Below are positions 6,784 to 15,049 of a DNA stretch of 17,485 bases, one piece after another (within the stretch, counting starts at the first letter, position 1; every line of letters begins with the position of its first letter). Made by a program: the position numbers and the translations under genes. The stretch is from a bacterium (GTDB lineage Bacteria; Gemmatimonadota; Gemmatimonadetes; Gemmatimonadales; Gemmatimonadaceae): the NCBI GenBank assembly GCA_021802745.1, contig JAJZRK010000019.1, positions 1-17,485 on the forward strand. Reading direction: 5' to 3'. A model generated the notes under the pieces. That model had not been told where the DNA came from and did not search any database. It worked only from the letters and a program-made list of their open reading frames with translations.

Positions 6784-7962
6784 CTAGAGCTCCCCACGGA
6801 AGGCGCGGTGCTGTATCGCGGCGAACAGCGAGTCGCACTTGCCAAGCGAAGCGCGGTACGCAGCTTTCATTTCCACAACGCCGACCACGCGTTGCGCGAA
6901 TTCGATCTGCATTCGAAGGGGCGGCTGCGGAATACGTATCCCTCGCACGTCGGTCGCGTTGATGTTCGCCATGCCAATAATGCTCTTGCACATCCCGCGA
7001 AGCACCCGCTTGGAGTAACGGGTATTCAGGAAAGCGGCCAGGTACTCAGGGTCGTTATCACGCTTCACGCGTAGACGAATCAGGTATCCGGCGTAGGCCA
7101 TCGGCAAAGCCTCACGATAAAGAGCTGTCTTGCCTACTAGCTCCGGACTATTTGTGCGGTTGAACAGCACGTCGCCGGTTCGCACCAGGTAACGATCGTG
7201 TTCGCACTCGTCCAAGTCCATGTATTTCAGCGTCGAGAGGTCCATCTCTCCTGTACAACCAATGTTGTTCATTCGAAGAACGGCGTATTGCCCGACGGCC
7301 TCGGACTTTCTGCTGGTCCCGTATGATGCAGATTCGAGGAGGTCACCAATCGTTCGCACCGGCCAACCCATCGGATTGGTCGCCGGGTCACCAAACATCT
7401 CGAGAAAGATGGACTGTGTTAGCGTGTCCAGCTGCTCAATAGCCGCGCGACGCTTGGCCCGCAGCGAGTCTGCTTTGTCCAGGATTTCAGCTATTCGTCG
7501 CTGCGCAGCGAGAGTCGGCAATGGAATCTCAATTCGAGCGACAACGGCCTTTGAGACCTCCTTGAACGTAGCTCCGCTCCCAAGACTCTCCAGGTACGAT
7601 CGCTTCCACCGAAGCCAGTGATAGAGAAATTTGGCATGGATGCGATCGCGGTTCGGTACGAAGCTCTTGAACCCTTGATTGGTAGCCATTGCAACCGTGT
7701 TGATCGCGACATGGCCAATGGGAGCTCGCGAACTGAAGAGGACGGAGTCGGGGGGCAGGACCTTAGCTGCGCAACTGTGTGAACCGCGTTGCGTGATCTT
7801 GCGCGCCGTGTCCGAGATGTAGGCGCCATCAAGGACGCTTAGATCCTTTGGCGTCGCCCAGTAGATATCGCCGCCCCAGAACGATTTCTCGGAGGTCTTC
7901 GGCGTCGCGCCCGACACTATCTCGGTGCAGTCATCGAGTCGGACCGTTGGCCAGCGACTCAT
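6784..7962 (-). CDS. hsdS: Type I restriction-modification DNA specificity subunit
   Basis: The 392-residue protein selects the bipartite target sequence for the HsdM/HsdR complex. It has two target-recognition domains (about 1-150 and 195-350). Each is followed by a conserved helical spacer: LAAQRRIAEILDKADSLRAK (151-170) continuing to IFLEMFGDP, and a C-terminal helix (about 346-392) ending AIQHRAFRGEL. Length and two-fold layout are normal for the family. The start overlaps the hsdM stop as ATGA, with GGAGGGG upstream, so it is coupled to hsdM. Base composition is lower in GC than in hsdM (33 of 60 at 7081-7140 against 44 of 60 at 8941-9000), consistent with exchange of recognition domains. 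The recognised sequence cannot be read from the protein. Confidence 0.93.
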   Translation of the reverse strand: MSRWPTVRLDDCTEIVSGATPKTSEKSFWGGDIYWATPKDLSVLDGAYISDTARKITQRGSHSCAAKVLPPDSVLFSSRAPIGHVAINTVAMATNQGFKSFVPNRDRIHAKFLYHWLRWKRSYLESLGSGATFKEVSKAVVARIEIPLPTLAAQRRIAEILDKADSLRAKRRAAIEQLDTLTQSIFLEMFGDPATNPMGWPVRTIGDLLESASYGTSRKSEAVGQYAVLRMNNIGCTGEMDLSTLKYMDLDECEHDRYLVRTGDVLFNRTNSPELVGKTALYREALPMAYAGYLIRLRVKRDNDPEYLAAFLNTRYSKRVLRGMCKSIIGMANINATDVRGIRIPQPPLRMQIEFAQRVVGVVEMKAAYRASLGKCDSLFAAIQHRAFRGEL

Positions 7963-9509
7963 GAGAGTAGCCCCTCCAACTCCTTCATCCCCCGCTGAAT
8001 CTCCTCCTCCAGCTTCGCAAGGTCGGCCAGAATCTCCTTCGGCGCGCGATGCTCGATCACTTCGTGTACTACCTCCTTGTACCGATTGAGCGACAGGTCA
8101 TATCCCTGCCCCGCAATCTCCGCCTTCGGCACGCAGAAGCTCTGCGCCGTGCGCGGGCGTTCACGTTCCGCCTTGGCGCGCTTGCTCCACCGCGCGAGCA
8201 CATCGGGCAGGTTGTTCTTGGCGTGCTCGTCCGCGGTCAACGCCGATCGCGGCGTCGCCCCAAGCTTCTCCTCCGCCAGCAGCGGCGTGCGCTTGTCATC
8301 CAGACTCCACCCGTCCGCCTCGACATCATAGAACCAGACCTGATCCGTGCCGCCCGAATTGGTCTTCGTGAACAACAGGATCGCCGTCGAAACGCCGGCG
8401 TACGGCTTGAACACCCCGCCCGGCAGCTTCACCACCGCGTCCAGCTTCTGCTCCTCCACCAGAATTCGCCGCAGCTCCTTGTGCGCCTTGCTCGACCCGA
8501 ACAGCACTCCGTCGGGGACAATCACCGCCGCGCGTCCGCCGGGCTTGAGCAATCGGATGAACAACGCCAGGAAGAGCAGCTCCGTCTTCTTCGTCTTGAC
8601 CACCTGCAGCAGGTCCTTGGCCGTGTTCTCGTAGTCGAGACTCCCCGCGAACGGCGGGTTGGCCAGCACCAGCGTGTACCTCTCCTCTTCCCCCGCATGG
8701 TCCTGCGCCAGCGAGTCACGATACCGGATGTCCGGGTTCTCCACCCCGTGCAGGAGCATGTTCATGCTCCCGATCCGCAGCATCGTGTTGTCGAAATCGA
8801 AGCCGTGGAACATCCCTTGGTGGAAATGCGCCCGCTGCTTCGCGTCGCGGAGGATGTCGGGGTGCCGCTCGCGCAGGTACTCCCCCGCGGTCACCAGAAA
8901 ACCCGCCGTCCCGCAGGCCGGGTCGCAGATCACGTCGCCTGCCCGCGGCGCCGTCAGCTCCACCATCAGCCGGATGATGTGCCGCGGCGTCCGGAACTGC
9001 CCGTTCTGCCCGGCGGTGGCAATCTTGCCGAGCATGTACTCGTACAGGTCGCCCTTGGTGTCGCGCTCCTCCATCGGCACCGCGTCGAGGAGGTCGACCA
9101 CCTTGGCCAGCAGCGCCGGCGTGGGAATGGTGAACCGCGCATCCTTCATGTGCTGCGCGTAGGTGCTGTCGTCGCCCCCCAGCGTGCGCAAGAACGGAAA
9201 GGCATGCTCGGCGATCACCGCATGCATGTCGGCCGGCGCGAGGTGCTTGAACCGCGACCAGCGCAGGTCGTCGTAGGCACGCCCTCCGCCCTTGCCGAGT
9301 CCGTCCTTCCCAGCGGGAAAGACACGCCGCTCCATCGGCTTCTTGAACCGAGTTGACTTGTGCTCTTCGAGCGTGTGCAGGTCGTCGAGGCGGCGCAGAA
9401 AGAGCAGGTAGGTGATCTGCTCGATGACCTCGAGCGGATTGGAAATGCCGCCCGTCCAGAATGCATTCCAGACCTGGTCAATCTGACTCCTGATGGCGCC
9501 GGTGATCAT
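7959..9509 (-). CDS. hsdM: Type I restriction-modification N6-adenine methyltransferase subunit
   Basis: The 516-residue M subunit methylates adenine in the target with S-adenosylmethionine and forms M2S with HsdS. It has an HsdM_N helical domain (about 1-140, starting MITGAIRSQIDQVWNAFWTG), then the N6_Mtase fold with the SAM-binding motif DPACGTAGFL (196-205) and the catalytic motif NPPF (284-287). A C-terminal helical tail for HsdS contact follows (KEILADLAKLEEEIQRGMKE). The frame is open far upstream, but the N-terminal family match starts at ATG 9509; no clear Shine-Dalgarno precedes it. It ends in an ATGA overlap with hsdS. It is first in the locus, so modification genes lie promoter-proximal and restriction distal. 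Confidence 0.95.
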   Translation of the reverse strand: MITGAIRSQIDQVWNAFWTGGISNPLEVIEQITYLLFLRRLDDLHTLEEHKSTRFKKPMERRVFPAGKDGLGKGGGRAYDDLRWSRFKHLAPADMHAVIAEHAFPFLRTLGGDDSTYAQHMKDARFTIPTPALLAKVVDLLDAVPMEERDTKGDLYEYMLGKIATAGQNGQFRTPRHIIRLMVELTAPRAGDVICDPACGTAGFLVTAGEYLRERHPDILRDAKQRAHFHQGMFHGFDFDNTMLRIGSMNMLLHGVENPDIRYRDSLAQDHAGEEERYTLVLANPPFAGSLDYENTAKDLLQVVKTKKTELLFLALFIRLLKPGGRAAVIVPDGVLFGSSKAHKELRRILVEEQKLDAVVKLPGGVFKPYAGVSTAILLFTKTNSGGTDQVWFYDVEADGWSLDDKRTPLLAEEKLGATPRSALTADEHAKNNLPDVLARWSKRAKAERERPRTAQSFCVPKAEIAGQGYDLSLNRYKEVVHEVIEHRAPKEILADLAKLEEEIQRGMKELEGLLS

Positions 9510-9530
9510 GGCTGCAGTGATAGAGGACGT

Positions 9531-9541
9531 GACTGACAGTC
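9531..9541. promoter_or_regulatory. C-box-like dyad upstream of hsdM
   Basis: GACTGACAGTC is a perfect 5+1+5 dyad whose inner edge is 22 bp before the hsdM ATG. It matches GACT-N3-AGTC, the consensus bound by controller (C) proteins of some restriction-modification systems. A -35-like TTGACG lies at 9562-9557. Only one dyad is present, known C-protein operators normally have two, and no C gene is visible here, so this could be chance. Confidence 0.25.
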
Positions 9542-9642
9542 GCGCGGCCGCTGCGCCGTCAACCGCAAATATCCCTGCCCGCGCATCCCCACGCCACTCG
9601 CACCACCTTCGCTTCGCGCCCTTCCCCCTTGGTGGTCGCCGT

Positions 9643-10365
9643 CTAGTCCACAATCCGCTTCGCCCGCCCCGCGATCCCCACCGCCTTCGCCTTCTCGCGA
9701 AAGCGGCGGTCGTGCCCCAGTGGATGCCCCTGTTCGTCCTGCCACTGGTGCACCATCTCGTGCAGCAGTGTCTCGAGCCCCTCGGCGAAGCCGTGGCGGC
9801 GCAGGTGGCGGCGCGAGACGGCGATCTCCGCCGGGCGCCCGTGTTGCGCCGGTGCATAGTGCCCGAGGCGCGCCTTCATGCGGCGCGACACGCGCACCTG
9901 CACCCGCTTCAGGGCGCCGCCAAACCGCTCGGTGTTGTACCTGGCGTGCCACTCCGTCAGCTTCGCCGCCATTCCCTCATCGTCGGGATGCGTGCGCTCC
10001 GGCGCACGCGGCGCGCGCCGTTCGTCGTCGCCGATGGGAAAGGTGATGAGCACGCGACGTGCCGCGATGCGCTCCGCGCGCCGCGGCGACATCAGAAAGC
10101 GCACGATGGCGCGATGCACGCCCTCGCTCGCCGCAAGAAAGGCGCGGTGCACGCGCAGCGTGCCGTCGTTGAGGCTCACCATCACCGACCGGTTGCGCGT
10201 CAGCGCGAGCGCGCGCACTCCGCGCAGCCCCATCGAGTTGAGCCGCGCGAGCAGTTCGGCGCCAGTGCGCGGCGACGTGGAGAATTCGAGCGCCAGTTGC
10301 TGCGCGTCGCGCGAGATCTTCGCACGACCGCCGCGCAGCCGGTCAATCAGCGCGCGAAGGACCAC
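9643..10365 (-). CDS. SprT-like zinc metalloprotease
   Basis: From a GTG at 10365 this encodes 240 residues. The C-terminal half is an SprT-like domain: LHEMVHQWQDEQGHPLGHDR (201-220) contains the HExxH-type zinc motif H202-E203-x-x-H206, and H218 in GHDRRF is the likely third zinc ligand. The N-terminal 130 residues, with LNDGTLRVHRAFL, belong to the same long-form family. SprT/Spartan relatives act on DNA-protein crosslinks in some organisms, but this group is uncharacterised. The GTG lies 19 bp inside the end of the phosphoesterase gene, so they are probably one transcript. An in-frame ATG at residue 45 would cut the N-terminal domain and is less likely. It ends 133 bp before hsdM; a functional link to restriction is not shown. 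Confidence 0.8.
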   Translation of the reverse strand: MVLRALIDRLRGGRAKISRDAQQLALEFSTSPRTGAELLARLNSMGLRGVRALALTRNRSVMVSLNDGTLRVHRAFLAASEGVHRAIVRFLMSPRRAERIAARRVLITFPIGDDERRAPRAPERTHPDDEGMAAKLTEWHARYNTERFGGALKRVQVRVSRRMKARLGHYAPAQHGRPAEIAVSRRHLRRHGFAEGLETLLHEMVHQWQDEQGHPLGHDRRFREKAKAVGIAGRAKRIVD

Positions 10366-11168
10366 GTCTCGGTCGGCGCGAAATCGCCGGCCGCCTCGCT
10401 CCACGCCTGTCGCGTCATGCGGAGCTGCGAAGCGTCCCAGGCAATCTCGTGGAAGCTGGCGGGCAGCCCGCCGCGCGCGCGGTTGGATATGGTGTTGACC
10501 TGCGACACCACATAGCGGCGCCCGCCCCGTTCGACCTGCTCGACCTGCGCTTCGTGGTCGTGGCCGCACAACACGAGCTCGCAGCCGGTGGCAGCCACGC
10601 TCTCGAGTCCGCCCGCGCGCGTCGTCAGCCCCCAGCGATTCGAGAGCTTCCCCTTGAGCACGTTGTGGTGCACCATCAGCACCCGCAGGTCGCCGGCCGC
10701 AGCGCCCGCTAGCTCGCGCGTCGCCCTCGCCCACTGGGCGGGACGCACCGCGCCCACCACCGACAGGTCGCGCGGCCGTGCGGTCTGCGTGTACCACTGG
10801 ATGCCATGCGAGGTGTTGATCGTCGCAACGGTCACCCCGGCGGCGTGCAGGGTCGGCTCGAGCTCGGCGCTGATCCAGCGCTGATACCCCGCATACATCA
10901 TCCCCCGCACGCCGAGCCCGAACGGGCAGAACCACCAGGCCACGTCGTGATTGCCGGGGATCACCACGGTGGGCGCCGAGGCGCGCGCCTTGTCCACGAC
11001 CGCGCGCGCCTTCACGAACTGCGAGCGCCGGTTGCGCTGGGTCAGGTCGCCGGAAATCGCGACGACGTCCCACCGCTTCTCCGCCAGCCGACGCTCCACC
11101 GCGGCCACGGCCGCCGGCACTTCGGGATGGCCGAAGTGGATGTCTGACAGGTGAACAAGAAGGGACAT
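10347..11168 (-). CDS. Calcineurin-like metallophosphoesterase
   Basis: The 273-residue protein has all five blocks of the two-metal phosphoesterase fold: DIHFGH (9-14), GDLTQ (40-44), GNHD (72-75), MVHHN (165-169) and CGHDHE (201-206). The overall layout resembles CpdA-like phosphodiesterases, but the substrate could be a cyclic nucleotide, phosphoester lipid or other compound. There is no signal peptide, so it is cytoplasmic. The frame is open upstream to 11273, but the ATG at 11168 starts directly at the first strand (MSLLVHLSD). No Shine-Dalgarno is evident. It lies 25 bp after the secreted-protein gene and overlaps the SprT-like gene by 19 bp, suggesting a three-gene operon. Confidence 0.88.
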   Translation of the reverse strand: MSLLVHLSDIHFGHPEVPAAVAAVERRLAEKRWDVVAISGDLTQRNRRSQFVKARAVVDKARASAPTVVIPGNHDVAWWFCPFGLGVRGMMYAGYQRWISAELEPTLHAAGVTVATINTSHGIQWYTQTARPRDLSVVGAVRPAQWARATRELAGAAAGDLRVLMVHHNVLKGKLSNRWGLTTRAGGLESVAATGCELVLCGHDHEAQVEQVERGGRRYVVSQVNTISNRARGGLPASFHEIAWDASQLRMTRQAWSEAAGDFAPTETWSFAR

Positions 11169-11193
11169 GGGTGCAGGGTGCGCGGGTGGCGGA

Positions 11194-11808
11194 TTATGGC
11201 GCGACCGCCAGTTCCACCAAACGCGTCGCCAGCTTCTGCAGCAGCTCCGGCGAGTAGGTGGCGGCGCGCTCACCCATCAGGTCCACCTGAAAGAGCGACG
11301 TCATCAGCCGCGCATCCACGAGCAGCAGTCGCACCACCAGCATGCCCCCGTCCGCCCCGCGCTCCACGCGCAGTTCCACGGGCATCAGCGCGTAGCGCGC
11401 GTCGTGCAGTGCCACCAGGCGGCGCAGGTTGCCGGCCAGCGGATCGGTGATCGTCCCCTCGCGCCCGACCCCGTTGCGCACGGAGAACGCGCCGAGGTTG
11501 CGGGGATCACCCGAGTACATCGAGTTCCGCTTGGCTGCCTTCTCCACCTCGGCCGGCGTCGCCCACGTCCCCTTGAGGCCGTGCTCCTCGAGCTGCTCCG
11601 ACACCAGGCTGTCAAAGGCGGCGCGCATCGCCATCGCCGGCACCTTCACGAAGCCCGTGTCGCCCCGATAGAACTGCACCGGCACCACCGCCACCTTCAC
11701 CGAGGTGTACTGCGCCAGCGGGGCCGACGACGGGGCCGGCGGGGCGCCCTTCTGCTGCGCCGGCAGGGTCGCGGCGATGGTCACGAGGAGGAACAACAGG
11801 CGGCGCAT
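11194..11808 (-). CDS. Secreted protein of unknown function
   Basis: The 204-residue product starts MRRLLFLLVTIAATLPAQQK, a clear Sec signal peptide with likely cleavage after LPA; there is no lipobox cysteine. A proline/alanine-rich linker follows (about 22-31). The mature part alternates strand and helix, with VKVAVVPVQFYRGDTGFV, a DSLVSEQLEEHG helix and DARYALMPVELRVERGADGG, a pattern reminiscent of periplasmic proteins that build an oligomer or bind envelope components. I cannot name the family. The ATG at 11808 is chosen because the signal peptide starts there, although the frame is open to 11955. It is first of the probable minus-strand operon with the phosphoesterase and SprT-like genes, and divergent from cstA. 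Confidence 0.75.
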   Translation of the reverse strand: MRRLLFLLVTIAATLPAQQKGAPPAPSSAPLAQYTSVKVAVVPVQFYRGDTGFVKVPAMAMRAAFDSLVSEQLEEHGLKGTWATPAEVEKAAKRNSMYSGDPRNLGAFSVRNGVGREGTITDPLAGNLRRLVALHDARYALMPVELRVERGADGGMLVVRLLLVDARLMTSLFQVDLMGERAATYSPELLQKLATRLVELAVAP

Positions 11809-11911
11809 TCTCGACCCCGGCGTGGTGGATCCCGAAAGGTAGACATTGCACCACCCCCTGCGCGATGCCCATGTTCTCCCGTCGCCATTTCCAGCCTTCA
11901 CCGGGCCGCCC
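11809..11911. promoter_or_regulatory. Divergent promoter region, secreted protein / cstA
   Basis: This 103-bp gap must carry promoters for both directions. It contains a short inverted repeat, GTGGTG at 11822-11827 and CACCAC at 11849-11854, and an AAAGG at 11835-11839 just before a TTG at 11846 in frame with cstA. I see no convincing -35/-10 pair on either strand. Confidence 0.3.
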
Positions 11912-13969
11912 ATGCCACGCTGGACCCACACCGCCCTCTGGACCGCCATCGCCACCCTCGGCGCCGGCGCTCTCGGCTACCTCGCTCTCGCGCGCGGCGA
12001 ACAGATCAACGCCGCCTGGCTCCTCACCGCCGCCGTCTGCACCTACCTGGTCGGCTACCGCTTCTACAGCCGCATCATCGCGTCGAAGATCTTCGCCCTC
12101 GACGCCAATCGGGCCACGCCCGCCGAGCGCCTCAAGGACGGCCGCGACTACGTGCCGACCAACAAGTGGATCGTCTTCGGCCACCACTTTGCCGCCATCG
12201 CCGGGCCCGGTCCGCTCGTCGGCCCCACGCTCGCGGCCCAGTTCGGGTATCTCCCCGGCGCGCTCTGGATCATCGTCGGCGTCGTGCTCGGCGGCGCGGT
12301 GCAGGACTTCGTCATTCTCGCCGCCTCCATTCGCCGCGACGGCAAGTCGCTCGGCCGCATGGCGCGCGAGGAGATCGGCACCGTCGCCGGCGCCACCGCG
12401 CTCGTGGCGGTGCTCGGCATCATGATCATCCTCATCTCGGTGCTCGCGCTCGTCGTGGTGAAGGCGCTGCAGCAGAGCCCATGGGGGACGGTCACCATCG
12501 GTCTCACGATCCCCATCGCGATGATCATGGGGGTGTACCTCCAGTTCATCCGCCCCGGGCGCGTGCTCGAGACGACGGCCATCGGCATCGTCCTGCTCAT
12601 CGTCGCGCTGTACGCGGGGCGTTGGGTGGCGCAGGATCCGGCGCTGGCCCCGATCTTCACGCTCACCGGGCCGCAGCTCGCCAAGTGGATCATCGGCTAC
12701 GGCATCGCGGCATCAATTCTCCCCGTCTGGCTGCTGCTCGCTCCGCGCGACTATCTGTCGGCCTTCGTGAAGATCGGCGTCGTGGTTGCGCTCGCGGTGG
12801 GCATCCTCATCGTGCTCCCGCCGCTGCAGATGCCGGCGCTCACGCGCTTCATAGACGGCACCGGCCCTGTGTTCGCCGGCAAGCTCTTCCCGTTCGTCTT
12901 CATCACCATCGCCTGCGGCGCCATTTCCGGCTTCCATTCGTTGATCGCCTCGGGAACAACCCCCAAGCTCCTCGAGCGCGAAAGCGATGCGCGTTTCATC
13001 GGCTATGGCGCCATGCTCACCGAGTCGCTGGTGGCCGTAATGGCGCTCATCGCGGCGTGCGTGCTCACCCCCGGCGTCTACTTCGCCATCAACGCCCCGG
13101 CCTCCATCATCGGCACGACGGCGGAGAGCGCCGCCGAGGTCATCCGGACGTGGGGCTTCGTACTCGACCCGGCGCAGCTCCATCAGCTCGCCACCAACGT
13201 CCAGGAGCAGACGCTCCTCTCGCGCACCGGCGGCGCCCCGTCGCTCGCCGTCGGCATGGCCATGCTCTTCGCCAATGTCCTCGGCGGCACCACCGCCATG
13301 GCGCTGTGGTACCACTTCGCACTGATGTTCGAGGCGCTGTTCATCCTCACCACGGTGGACGCCGGCACGCGCGTCGGACGCTTCATGCTGCAGGACCTGC
13401 TGCGTCACATCTGGGCGCCGCTCGGCCGCACGGGATGGTATCCCGCCACCGTGATATCCAGCGTCGTCTTCGTCGCGATGTGGGGCTACTTCCTGTATCA
13501 GGGCGTCACCGATCCGCTGGGCGGCATCAACTCGCTGTGGCCGCTGTTCGGCATCGCCAACCAGCTGCTCGCCGCCGTGGCATTGTGTGTGGGGACGACG
13601 GTGATCATGAAGATGGGCAAGGCGCGTTACGCCTGGATCACCATTCTCCCGCTCGCGTGGCTCTCGGTGGTGACGATGAGCGCGGGGGCGGCCAAGGTCT
13701 GGTCCGACGACCCGAAGCTCGGCTTCCTCGCGCACGCCCGCCTCGTGGAGGGCCAGTTCGCGGCGGGGACGCTGCCGGCCGGCGCCAAGACCGCGGCCGA
13801 CGTGGCGCGCATGGCGTTCAACGACCGGCTCGACGCCGGCGTGGCGCTCTTCTTCATGGCGTCGGTGATCGTGATTCTCGTCGCGTCCATTTACGAGTGG
13901 ATGCGGGTGCGCAACGGCACGGCCACAGCTTCGAGCGAGGTGCCGTTCACGGCGCGCGTGACGGCGTAG
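11912..13969 (+). CDS. cstA: CstA/BtsT-family peptide or pyruvate transporter
   Basis: The 685-residue polytopic inner-membrane protein carries the CstA signature: RDYVPTNKWIVFGHHFAAIA (78-97) followed by GPGPLVGPTLAAQFGYLPG and GAVQDFVILAASIRRDGKSL (128-147). Many hydrophobic helices continue to near residue 665, with the C-terminal CstA domain containing PLFGIANQLLAAVAL. E. coli relatives CstA and BtsT import pyruvate, and CstA has also been linked to peptide uptake on carbon starvation; the substrate here is not determined. The start at ATG 11912 places the first helix normally. An upstream TTG at 11846, preceded by AAAGG, would add 22 residues. The small ybdD gene that often follows cstA is absent; the next gene converges. 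Confidence 0.92.
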   Translation: MPRWTHTALWTAIATLGAGALGYLALARGEQINAAWLLTAAVCTYLVGYRFYSRIIASKIFALDANRATPAERLKDGRDYVPTNKWIVFGHHFAAIAGPGPLVGPTLAAQFGYLPGALWIIVGVVLGGAVQDFVILAASIRRDGKSLGRMAREEIGTVAGATALVAVLGIMIILISVLALVVVKALQQSPWGTVTIGLTIPIAMIMGVYLQFIRPGRVLETTAIGIVLLIVALYAGRWVAQDPALAPIFTLTGPQLAKWIIGYGIAASILPVWLLLAPRDYLSAFVKIGVVVALAVGILIVLPPLQMPALTRFIDGTGPVFAGKLFPFVFITIACGAISGFHSLIASGTTPKLLERESDARFIGYGAMLTESLVAVMALIAACVLTPGVYFAINAPASIIGTTAESAAEVIRTWGFVLDPAQLHQLATNVQEQTLLSRTGGAPSLAVGMAMLFANVLGGTTAMALWYHFALMFEALFILTTVDAGTRVGRFMLQDLLRHIWAPLGRTGWYPATVISSVVFVAMWGYFLYQGVTDPLGGINSLWPLFGIANQLLAAVALCVGTTVIMKMGKARYAWITILPLAWLSVVTMSAGAAKVWSDDPKLGFLAHARLVEGQFAAGTLPAGAKTAADVARMAFNDRLDAGVALFFMASVIVILVASIYEWMRVRNGTATASSEVPFTARVTA

Positions 13970-14030
13970 GACGCCTCCATCGCGCACTCGATGGCGTAGG
14001 GCACGAAGACGCGCGCGCCACGGCCTACGC
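13963..14030. terminator. Possible shared hairpin between convergent cstA and hom
   Basis: GCGTAGG at 13964-13970 and 13994-14000 and its complement CCTACGC at 14024-14030 can pair, and CCATCG / CGATGG (13977-13982, 13989-13994) forms a tight 6-bp hairpin with a 6-nt loop. Both gene stops (TAG) fall within GCGTAGG copies. No T-run follows on either strand, so intrinsic termination is uncertain. Confidence 0.3.
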
Positions 14031-15049
14031 TATCGCCCGCGCCGCCTCGAGCAAATCGCCGAGCACCGCGCTCGCCGTCGCGTTGCCGCCGGCACCGCGC
14101 CCCTGCAGCCGCAAGACGCCCAGCGACTCGCTGTCAATGTGCACGGCGTTCTCCTCGTCGCGCACGCGCGCGAACGGGTGATCGGCCGGGACGATGACCG
14201 GCCGCACCCAGGCGCGCACGCGGCCGTCCTCACTTTCTACTGCGCCGGCGAGGTACTTCAGCACGCCGCCGCGTGCCGCCGCCTGGCGCGCCAGCGGCTC
14301 GGGATCCGACGGGAGCGGCTCCACGAGCACCTGCTGATCGGCGGAGTCCACGCCCCAGGCCAGCCAGGACAGAATGCGAATCTTGTCTGCGGCATCGAGC
14401 CCCTGCAGGTCGCGCGACGGGTCGGCCTCGGCGAATCCCCTGGCCTGCGCATCAACCAGCGCATCGGCGTAGCGCACGCCGTCGGCGAGCGCGGTGAGCA
14501 GAAAGTTGGTCGTGCCGTTCAGGATGCCGGTGATGGTGCGCACGCCGTGGCCGCCAAGCTCGCCCTGCAATGTGCGCACCACCGGCACGCCGCCGCCGAC
14601 GGCCGCCTCGAACTGCAGCGCGCCGCCGCGCGCTTCGGCCACGTCACGCAGGGCGGGGCCATGCGCGGCAATCAGCGCCTTGTTCGCCGTCACCACCTGG
14701 CGCCCCGCCGCGAGCGCGCCGCGCACCACCCGCTCGGCCGGGTCGAATCCGCCGATCACCTCGATCACGACATCGGCGTCGCTCCGTAGAAAGTCGTCCA
14801 CCGACGTCGTGAGCAACTCGCGCTCCAGCGCGATGCCTCGGTCCTTCGACGGATCGCGCACCAGGATACGCGCGAGCTCGAAGCGCACGCCGTGGCGCGC
14901 CTCGAACGCACCCTGCTGGCGGAGGATGAGCGCCACGAGCGAGGCGCCCACGGTGCCGCAACCGGCAAGGGCGACGCGCACTACGCGCGGTGTGCGCGTT
15001 CGGACGGTAAAGGCGGTCCGCGCCGCCGCGCGGTCGGTGGCAATGGCAG

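Noticed and set aside
6501..6845. Minus-strand open frame of 114 codons between hsdS and fic
   Set aside because: It begins inside hsdS, has no ribosome site or recognisable domain, and its stop lies in the fic promoter dyad. A shorter real peptide or gene remnant cannot be excluded.
8049..9356. 435-codon plus-strand frame opposite hsdM
   Set aside because: Arg/His/Val-rich composition and complete overlap with the well-supported hsdM mark it as an antisense shadow.
10366..11073. Upstream continuation of the SprT-like frame through the phosphoesterase gene
   Set aside because: It is an off-frame reading of the phosphoesterase with Arg/Gly-rich composition; only the part from about 10365 down matches the protease family.
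13963..14030. Repeated GCGTAGG units considered as a CRISPR-like or mobile repeat
   Set aside because: There are only two direct copies and one inverted copy of 7 bp, and they include the stop codons of two genes; at most a hairpin.
11167..14181. Very long plus-strand open frame overlapping cstA
   Set aside because: Its product is rich in Arg, His, Pro and Ala with no domain. It is an off-frame reading of the GC-rich cstA gene and of the secreted-protein gene on the other strand.
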